Source: Tubiluchus corallicola (lineage: Eukaryota > Priapulida > Priapulimorpha > Priapulimorphida > Tubiluchidae). Taken from it: a stretch of DNA of 40,850 nt. Numbering within the stretch: position 1 is the stretch's first letter; each line of letters begins with the position of its first letter. The notes beneath the pieces were generated by a model, which was not told the origin of the DNA, made no database searches, and saw only the letters and a program-made list of their open reading frames with translations. Both the position numbers and the translations under genes were made by a program. Where the stretch lies: assembly GCA_030141605.1 (NCBI GenBank), contig JAQGDQ010000736.1, forward strand, positions 64,001 to 104,850, given 5' to 3'. Positions 33,901 through 40,850 of this stretch are shown one piece after another.

Positions 33901-34852
33901 TACTAAAGGACTGCACACTTCTATACGAAGCAGTCTAGAGCATGCGCAGTTTTGCGTATGGAAAATATTAAAAACAGTTTTGTACTAATGGACTGCAAAC
34001 TTCCATACGAAGCAGCCTAGAGCATGCGCAGTTTTGCGTATGGAAAATATTAAAAACAGTTTTGTACTAAAGGACTGCACACTTCCATACGAAGCAGCCT
34101 AGAGCATGCGCAGTTTTGCACATGGAAAAGACAAAAAACAGTTTTGTACTAAAGGACTGCACACTTCCATATGAAGCAGCCTAGAGCATGCGCAGTTTTG
34201 CGCATGGAAAATATTAAAAACAGTTTTGCACTAAAGGACTGCACACTTCTATACGAAGCAGCCTAGAGCATGCGCAGTTTGTGCATGGAAAAGATTAAAA
34301 ACAGTTTTGCACTAAAGGACTGCACACTTCTATACGAAGCAGCCTAGAGCATGCGCAGTTTGTGCATGGAAAAGATTAAAAACAGTTTTGTACTAAAGGA
34401 CTGCACACTTCCATACGAAGTAGTCTAGAGCATGCGCAGTTTTGCACATGGAAAAGATAAAAAACAGTTTTGTACTAAAGGACTGCACACTTCCATACGA
34501 AGCAGCTTAGAGCATGCGCAGTTTTGCACATGGAAAAGATTAAAAACAGTTTTGTACTAAAGGACTGCACACTTCCATACGAAGCAGCTTAGAGCATGCA
34601 CAGTTTTGCCCATGGAAAAGATTAAAAACAGTTTTGTACTAAAGGACTGCACACTTCTATACGAGGCAGCTTAGAGCATGCGCAGTTCTGCGCATGGAAA
34701 AGATAAAAAACAGTTTGGTACTAAAGGACTGCACACTTCTATACGAAGCAGCCTAGAGCATGCGCAGTTTTGCGCATGGAAAAGATTAAAAACAGTTTTG
34801 TACTAAAGGACTGCACACTTTTATACGAAGCAGCTTAGAGCATGCGCAGTTC
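30948..34852 (+). repeat. 81-82-bp satellite array, about 48 copies
   Basis: The unit begins ACAGTTTTGTACTAAAGGAC, contains CTTCCATACGAAG or CTTCTATACGAAG, then AGAGCATGCGCAGTTTTGCG and ends GGAAAAGATTAAAA. Two inverted repeats occur in each unit: CTTC-CATAC-GAAG and CATGCGCA-GTTT-TGCGCATG. Unit lengths vary between 80 and 82 through the A-run. Variants recur in the same order at a 1718-bp offset, about 21 units, for example the rare ACTACACAC at 31701 and 33419. A one-base deletion variant (TGCGATGG) occurs near 32074, 32730 and 33791. Open frames occur only where consecutive units are exactly 81 bp. The array may lie within the EB-module gene, but that is not proven. Confidence 0.95.
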
Positions 34853-35017
34853 CAGCCGAATTTGAAGATGAACTACTGACAAGTGATTTAAAAAAGTAAT
34901 ATATATTGTCGTGTCGCAAAAGTACTTCCTTTTTCACTTACCTAAACATCAGTTACGTAACTTGCATAGATGACTATATTGTACTTCATTTTAAGTTTTA
35001 ACCAAAAACATTTATAC
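34853..35017. other. Spacer, probable intron of the EB-module gene
   Basis: AT-rich sequence just downstream (on the gene's strand) of the donor at 35017. No further exon is seen before the satellite. Confidence 0.4.
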
Positions 35018-36762
35018 CTGCAATGAAGCATACTGGGATACCGTCTTTGAGACATGTGGATACTTCTGCCCCCTGTCGTCGGCAATCCTCATCATCAATG
35101 CAAGGATCCCAGATTCTAGGAACTTTAAAAGTATTCAAAAGTACTTTTAAAAGTTTAAAAGTAACAGTGTGCACTAATTTTACAGACGTTACTAAGACAT
35201 TCAAGAGAAATAAAGCTAATGGCTGTGTTAGTTACGAGAAAAAACGCTTTTTAAAGGATAATTAACATTTTATGTCCTAAATCAAAGAACTTAGCATTAA
35301 GAAAAGAAAACGGTGGTGTAAAAAGTAAATATAATAAATAAATACAATTGTATAACTGTTTACCTTTCATGCAGTGACCAGCTATGTGTCCAAAGCTTCT
35401 TCCTGTGTCACATACGCATATCTTCTTACCATAAGTTAGTTTACATAAAGCATTTTTTGGACATTGGTGATCCAATATACACTGCTCCCCGATTGATGCT
35501 CCTAAATAAAAGCAACAACATCAACAAAAGCAGCAGCAGCAACAACAACAAAAACAACAACAACAGCAACAACAACAACAACCGCAGCAGCAGCAACAAC
35601 GACAATAAAAACAGCAGCAACAACAACAACAGCAACAACAACAACAACAGCAACAACAACAACAACAACAACAACAACAGCAACAACAACAACAACAGCA
35701 GCAGCAACAACGACAATAAAAACAGCAGCAACAACAACAACAACAACAACAGCAGCAGCAAAAACACAAACAACAACAACAACAAACAAACAATAACAAC
35801 AACAAACAAACAAACAACAACAGCAACAACAAACAAACAACAACAACAACAAATAGTGCACTGTTTTGTATTGTTTAAAACAAGACTATCTCATGAAAAC
35901 AGATGCACTTTCGTTGATTTGAAATTTGGAAGATGTTCAACTTGGTAAATATTATGACATTTTTAAACTGAGTGGCCAAAATTAGCAAAAGTATTAAAAA
36001 AACAAAATTGTTTTGAAACTGTTGACCAGAACAAGCAAAAAGTGCAGCAGGTTACGACATGAACTCATCCAGTTTCAATTACTGTATCAAAACTTTGACT
36101 TAACTTACTAGACTGTACCAAAACTTTGACTTAACTTACTAGACTGTACCAAAACTTTGACTTAACTTACTAGACTGTACCAAAACTTTGACTTAACTTA
36201 CTAGACTGTACCAAAACTTTGGCTTAACTTACTAGACTGTACCAAAACTTTGGCTTAACTTACTAGACTGTACCAAAACTTTGGCTTAACTTACTAGACT
36301 GTACCAAAACTTTGACTTAACTTACTAGACTGTACCAAAACTTTGACTTAACTTACTAGACTGTACCAAAACTTTGACTTAACTTACTAGACTGTACCAA
36401 AACTTTGACTTAACTTACTAGATTGTACCAAAACTTTCGCTTATCTTACTAGACTGTACCAAACCTTTGGCTTAACTTACTAGACTGTACCAAAACTTTG
36501 ACTTAACTTACTAGACTGTACCAAAGTTTTGGCTTAACTCACTAGACTGTACCAAAGTTTTGGCTTAACTCACTAGACTGTACCAAACCTTTGGCTTCAC
36601 TTACTAGACTGTACCAAAACTTTGGCTTAACTTACTAGACTGTACCAAAACTTTGGCTTAACTTACTAGACTGTACCAAAACTTTGGCTTCACTTACTAG
36701 ACAGGTGAGTAGCAAGCTTCTTAAAACTCTGGCAGGCAATATTATCAGCGACACCTGGTGAC
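35018..36762 (-). CDS. EB-module cysteine-rich protein, internal exons (partial)
   Basis: Three exons on the minus strand. Exon a, 36762-36698, is tentative (SPGVADNIACQSFKKLATHL), bounded by TTTCAG and a perfect GTAAGT. Exon b, 35501-35364, is well supported: ASIGEQCILDHQCPKNALC onward has cysteines spaced C-x5-C-x5-C-x8-C-x-C-x12-C, the pattern of EB/EGF-like modules in invertebrate extracellular proteins. Exon c, 35122-35018, has PCIDDEDC and two more Cys, half of another module. All joins are phase 1, typical of shuffled extracellular modules. For exon c I chose the acceptor after TTTTAAAG, since the alternative ending TCCTAG gives phase 2. Start and end of the gene are outside what I can see. 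It is likely secreted or membrane-anchored (family knowledge). Confidence 0.7.
35515..35851. repeat. CAA/CAG trinucleotide tract at an intron acceptor
   Basis: About 335 bp of CAA and CAG with AAC/AAA interruptions. On the EB gene's strand this is a TTG/CTG tract that ends about 14 bp before the exon b acceptor. A block with CGACAATAAAAACAGCAG occurs twice (35599 and 35710), showing internal duplication. The poly-Asn, poly-Leu and poly-Val frames here are artefacts. Confidence 0.92.
36081..36703 (-). repeat. 31-bp minisatellite carrying repeated splice-site motifs
   Basis: About 20 tandem copies; on the plus strand a unit reads CTGTACCAAAACTTTGACTT followed by AACTTACTAGA. On the gene's strand every unit contains GGTACAGTCTAGTAAGTT, so both an AG-ending motif and the donor consensus GTAAGT repeat, four bases apart. 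The first copy on that strand overlaps the end of exon a. Variation is mostly GACTT/GGCTT and a few point changes. Confidence 0.92.
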
Positions 36763-37196
36763 CTGAAATAGAGTTAAAATAGTAAGTAGGAATTTATAAA
36801 TCCGTGAATGAAAGTTTAGGTCTCTAGACTACACAAAAATACTGATGTTGTTGAATTTTGAATTTTTAGATTAGAAAACTATAAGTTCTTATTCACTAAA
36901 GGTCTTTTCACATTACTTCACGTATTTACACGGCTTAGTGTGAAGGCAAATTTTACACCACTCTATCTTAAAATAATTTCACAAGGCTTCATGTTTGAAA
37001 AACTTCGTCTAATATTGATTCTATTCTTTTGTTTAAAGTTACACACTTATGCTTATAGTCAAATAGTTTCAATTCAATGCAACTCAAGTTTCTTTTACAC
37101 AAACAAAGTCGGGTATCATAGTAAAAAGTTTCACAGAGCATCTATACTGAATTCCACCTTTCTATCTTCCTATCTATCTAACCAACCACACACGCA
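36763..37196. other. AT-rich noncoding stretch
   Basis: Likely intron or upstream flank of the EB-module gene. The long plus-strand frame from 36940 is mostly carried by the ATCC repeat that follows and has no supported coding part. Confidence 0.4.
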
Positions 37197-37622
37197 TCCA
37201 CCCACCCGTCCATCCATCCATCCATCCATCCATCCATCCATCCATCCATCCATCCATCCATCCATCCATCCATCCATCCATCCATCCATCCATCCATCCA
37301 TCCATCCATCCATCCATCCATCCATCCATCCATCCATCCATCCATCCATCCATCCACCCATCCGTCCATCCACCCACCCATCCGTCCATCTATCCATCCG
37401 TCCGTCCGTCCGTCCGTCCGTCCGTCCGTCCGTCCGTCCGTCCGTCCGTCCATCCGTCCATCCACCCACCCATCCGTCCATCTATCCATCCGTCCGTCCG
37501 TCTGTCCGTCCGTCCGTCCATCCGTCCGTCCGTCGTCCGTCCATCCGTCCGTCCATCCGTCCATCCATCCGTCCATCCATCAATCCATCCGTCCGTCCAT
37601 CCATCCATCCATCCATCCATCT
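37197..37622. repeat. ATCC/GTCC tetranucleotide microsatellite
   Basis: About 425 bp: a long pure CATC-type block (37209-37355), then blocks of CGTC and mixed CCAC, CTAT variants. A block CACCCACCCATCCGTCCATC occurs twice (37371 and 37462). Frames here give Ser/His/Pro or Met/Asp/Gly/Trp repeats and are artefacts. Confidence 0.95.
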
Positions 37623-37761
37623 ATCTGATTCTAGCTGGCTTTAGGTCGTCACATCACACGTTTCAAACCATTTCTGATGCTAATTACTCCACACAGATCA
37701 CGTGGCTTGGTTCAATTTATTTATGTACTTTGAAACATTACGTAAGTGAAATTAAAGTACT

Positions 37762-38402
37762 TTAAGAAATACAACTTAAAGCAAAACCGGACCCAATCTT
37801 AAACTGACGTCAAAATAGTCTACTCTTTGAAATATTGAAAGGAGACATACTATTTTTTCAACAATGACTCACGTGAAAGAATTATTATCACACACGCACA
37901 ATTTCACGTTCGCGCCACCAGTTCTTCGCTGTTACATGCATTTCACCATTTGCTAGTTAGACGGGCACTAGCGCCTGCATTTCAGAAACGCGTTGCACAA
38001 AAATACAGGTGCTGTACCTCTAAGTTCAGATGCGTTAGTTAGTCACGAATTACACACGTTCGACAGTTCACAATTGAGCACAGTGGTAAATTTGAAATGT
38101 GAATTTTTATTTTAAAACTTGCCTAGTTTTAGTACAACACACTGAATATCTTACAGTAGCACTGTACTTCAATTTTCGTTTTCGCAAACACGTACAACAC
38201 GCTCATGGAATGTTTTTGATGTAGAAAATTATGTTAGTTTGTGATGTCATCAATACTTGGGCTCAACCGCCATTAATTAAGCTTTTAATCTATTATTTGC
38301 TTATCAGAAACGCTTTTCCAGTATTAATTGTGTTAAAATATATACTTTTTTCGTACTTGAAAATTGGGTAGTATATGAAAAATCATTCTGTCTTCCTTTA
38401 AT
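37762..38402 (+). repeat. Dispersed repeat R1, copy 5 (longest)
   Basis: The most complete copy, about 640 bp: GCAAAACCGGACCCAATC, GACTCACGTGAAAGAATTAT, the ATTTGCTAGTTAGACGGGCA segment missing from copy 3, CTTACAGTAGCACTGTACTT and the closing ATGAAAAATCATTCTG. No open frame is shared with other copies. Ends are estimated from where similarity fades; no terminal inverted repeat or target duplication was identified. Confidence 0.7.
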
Positions 38403-39024
<622 letters not shown>

Positions 39025-39150
39025 ACTATTAAATAATAAGTGAGAGAAATGATATCAAGTTCATTTGCTTTAAAGGTGTAAAGTCTACTTGTAATATAAT
39101 GTGTCAGACGATAGATGTCGTAATCACGTTGAATTATTGGATTAAATCAG

Positions 39151-39257
39151 CGTCACTCCACACACAACAACGTGGATGCTCAACATGGATCGACGATCCG
39201 AAAGCATTGGGATTTTTTGCTGTTCCGTTTCACAAATGTGGAACAACCGAAAAAACA
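39151..39257 (+). CDS. Probable ZP-domain exon (internal)
   Basis: A 107-bp exon between the acceptor TTAAATCAG (AG at 39149-39150) and the donor GTGAGT (39258-39263), entering in phase 1 and leaving in phase 0. It encodes RGCSTWIDDPKALGFFAVPF and then HKCGTTEKT. A Cys about 20 residues before an F-x-V-P-x-x-K-C-G-T motif is characteristic of the early part of zona pellucida (ZP) domains, found in secreted or apical membrane proteins of arthropod epithelia. Neighbouring exons were not found; the gene's other parts may lie to the right of the window. Short length keeps this tentative. Confidence 0.5.
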
Positions 39258-39263
39258 GTGAGT

Positions 39264-40780
39264 TAATTTTTGTGCTAAACTTATGCAAAATTAGAGTTCA
39301 AAAATAGATTAAATTAAGAAATTCAGATTATAAACTATCGATATTTTTATTATTTTAAATTTCTAAAGCTAATATATTTTGATTGTTTTTGTCGGACAAA
39401 ACAAGTCTGAACAGAAATTTAAAGGAAGTGTTTAATTACGTGGGCATGCGTGCGTGCGTGCGCGTCCACCGATTGAGGCTTTACCTTCGTACGTAACGCA
39501 TAACGCAGGTCACATAAACGGGTGCATTGAAAAACATATAAACCGATTTTATCTATTGCGCATCCGCATAACGCATGCGCATTACGGATGCCAAGTAAAC
39601 GTCGTTTAAAAGACAAGAAGAGGGCACCTGAAGTAGGTTTGAAAATTTTAAAAAAATATATTACTTTATAACAACTTTAGGCGTATGTCATAATCGCGTT
39701 GAAAGGAATTTTGTTTGTTTTCATTCTAAATTTCCCGCGACGCCATTACATGACGTCACTACGCAAACATAAATCAGGGGAAGAAAAGGAAATGTTAAAC
39801 TATGTCCCATTATTTAAGCCAATGGCCCATTATTTTTGATATTTAACGTTTTATCTAATACAAGACAAACTTTACAAATACAAAAACGCAGAGCCTTAAA
39901 GCCAATGGACTATTATTTTATATTTAACATTTTATCTAATACAAAACATACTTTACAAATACAAAAACCAAGACATTTAAAATAACAATACATAAATACA
40001 AACCTTAATAGACGTCAATGCAAACAATTGGTTTTAATCAGTAATAAGCACTGACTACACTCTGGCAATTTCGGTTGTTCAGTAAATCATTAGAATATGT
40101 TTCCATGGTAACCAACTATCTTCAACATTTTCTTCCCAAGATTGGCACCTGCATATTTCTCCATCTTATACGTCTATTTAGTACATCTCACTGCATGATT
40201 AAAATTCCGTGTTTGTGATTTGCTTCCAACTACACCAAATATAATAGTTTACTACTAAAATGATCTTATTTACACATAAGAAATTTTTATACACAAACTT
40301 TCGAAAAATTACAACAGACTTATCAATTTCTGATGCATTGCTATTGTGCCTATTGGTTCATCCGATCCTGCTTGTTGACGCATGCGTAGACACGACAAGA
40401 GCGTGAGAGTTGCTTAACCTTAATTGTAACCTTGAATAATCACGCACCACAAACTTTGTGTTTTCTCAAGGTCACGAGTATTTCGTGCAATTACTTGAAC
40501 ACAATGGTGTTATTAATGGTGTCATTTAGTAGGTACGTCATTTAACATGGCGGTCAACCGTAGAAAAGTTCCTTATTACTAATCGTTCTCTCTAATAAAA
40601 GTTAGAACATTAAATACGTCAACTATGTCTAATTGTACAGGCATTGCATTGACGTCATTTTGAGTTGCTCCATTGATTTATTATTTACATTATTCCTGTA
40701 GGTGATCTGAGACATAACAATGGTTCTTCAAATAACAATACAATTTAGGGCTACAAAATAATAATATAGCTAAAAGTCGT
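39264..40780. other. Noncoding, likely intron of the ZP-like gene
   Basis: No further exon recognised. Contains a GCGTGC-type alternating purine/pyrimidine patch at 39446-39465 and several TGACGTCA-like sites (39749, 40651), and the tandem duplication listed separately. Confidence 0.35.
39817..39980 (+). repeat. Two-copy tandem repeat, unit about 83 bp
   Basis: AGCCAATGGCCCATTATTTT at 39817 and AGCCAATGGACTATTATTTT at 39900 start two copies that share ATTTAACnTTTTATCTAATA and CTTTACAAATACAAAAAC. The second copy has a few substitutions. Confidence 0.75.
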
Positions 40781-40845
<65 letters not shown>

Positions 40846-40850
40846 TCTCT
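40781..40850. repeat. CT dinucleotide tract, cut by the window end
   Basis: Pure TC/CT repeats with two CC interruptions, running off the end. It is the reverse complement of the GA tract 1.8 kb to the left. Confidence 0.9.

Noticed and set aside
30948-34852. CRISPR array
   Set aside because: The whole 81-82-bp unit is conserved with no unique spacers, and the window is eukaryotic.
35103-35118. Alternative acceptor ending TCCTAG for EB exon c
   Set aside because: It gives a phase 2 join that does not match the phase 1 donor of exon b, whereas the AG at 35124-35123 does.
35441-35948. Poly-Asn, poly-Leu and poly-Val proteins
   Set aside because: Translations of the CAA/CAG tract in different frames, overlapping a real EB exon on the minus strand.
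37170-37644. Ser/His/Pro-rich and Met/Asp/Gly/Trp-rich proteins
   Set aside because: Translations of the ATCC microsatellite; no flanking coding sequence.

Overview
This is a eukaryotic, AT-rich, repeat-dense nuclear DNA window, most likely from an arthropod and perhaps an insect. The reasons are spliced genes with GT-AG introns and short phase-matched exons, decayed BEL/Pao, LINE, PIF/Harbinger-like and pogo-like elements, an EB-type cysteine module, a glycine/tyrosine-rich secreted-type protein, and very many micro- and minisatellites. No bacterial operon, CRISPR array or intact autonomous transposon was seen. Most long open frames in the window are by-products of tandem repeats whose period is a multiple of three.

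Layout. 1-4 kb is mostly featureless, with a tRNA-like relic, a perfect 13-bp-arm palindrome, a 511-bp foldback/MITE element (2624-3134) and a PIF/Harbinger transposase N-terminal relic (about 3570-3708). 4.3-6.6 kb is an internally deleted, broken BEL/Pao LTR retrotransposon inserted inside an older dispersed repeat, here called R1. 6.6-16 kb holds no recognised gene; it carries more R1 copies (one inverted pair), ATTAC-like and CTGTC simple repeats and SINE-like relics.

16.05-22.43 kb, minus strand, is the one complete gene: CRYL1 (lambda-crystallin homologue, L-gulonate 3-dehydrogenase family). It has seven coding exons, all intron phases agree, and the predicted protein is 330 residues. 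One intron has a GC-AG donor. Two of its introns carry LINE relics. About 0.3 kb beyond its start codon is a 60/31-bp minisatellite with an inverted arm (22.74-24.71 kb), which runs directly into a plus-strand Gly/Tyr-rich gene (to 25565) whose frame is broken three times.

25.6-30.9 kb is intergenic and holds LINE relics (one with a nested insertion and 6-bp target duplication), a miniature pogo/Tigger-like MITE and TA and poly-G tracts. 30.95-34.85 kb is a roughly 48-copy, 81-82-bp satellite with a hairpin in each unit and a large internal duplication at an offset of 1718 bp.

35.0-36.8 kb, minus strand, holds two or three phase-compatible exons of an EB-module protein. The intron between the first two is bracketed by a 31-bp minisatellite at its donor and a CAA/CAG-type tract at its acceptor. 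37.2-40.85 kb contains an ATCC tract, another R1 copy, a long GA tract, a likely ZP-domain exon on the plus strand (39151-39257) and a CT tract cut by the window end.

The genes share no evident pathway; they look like neighbours only. All family calls come from reading motifs by eye, without database searches.
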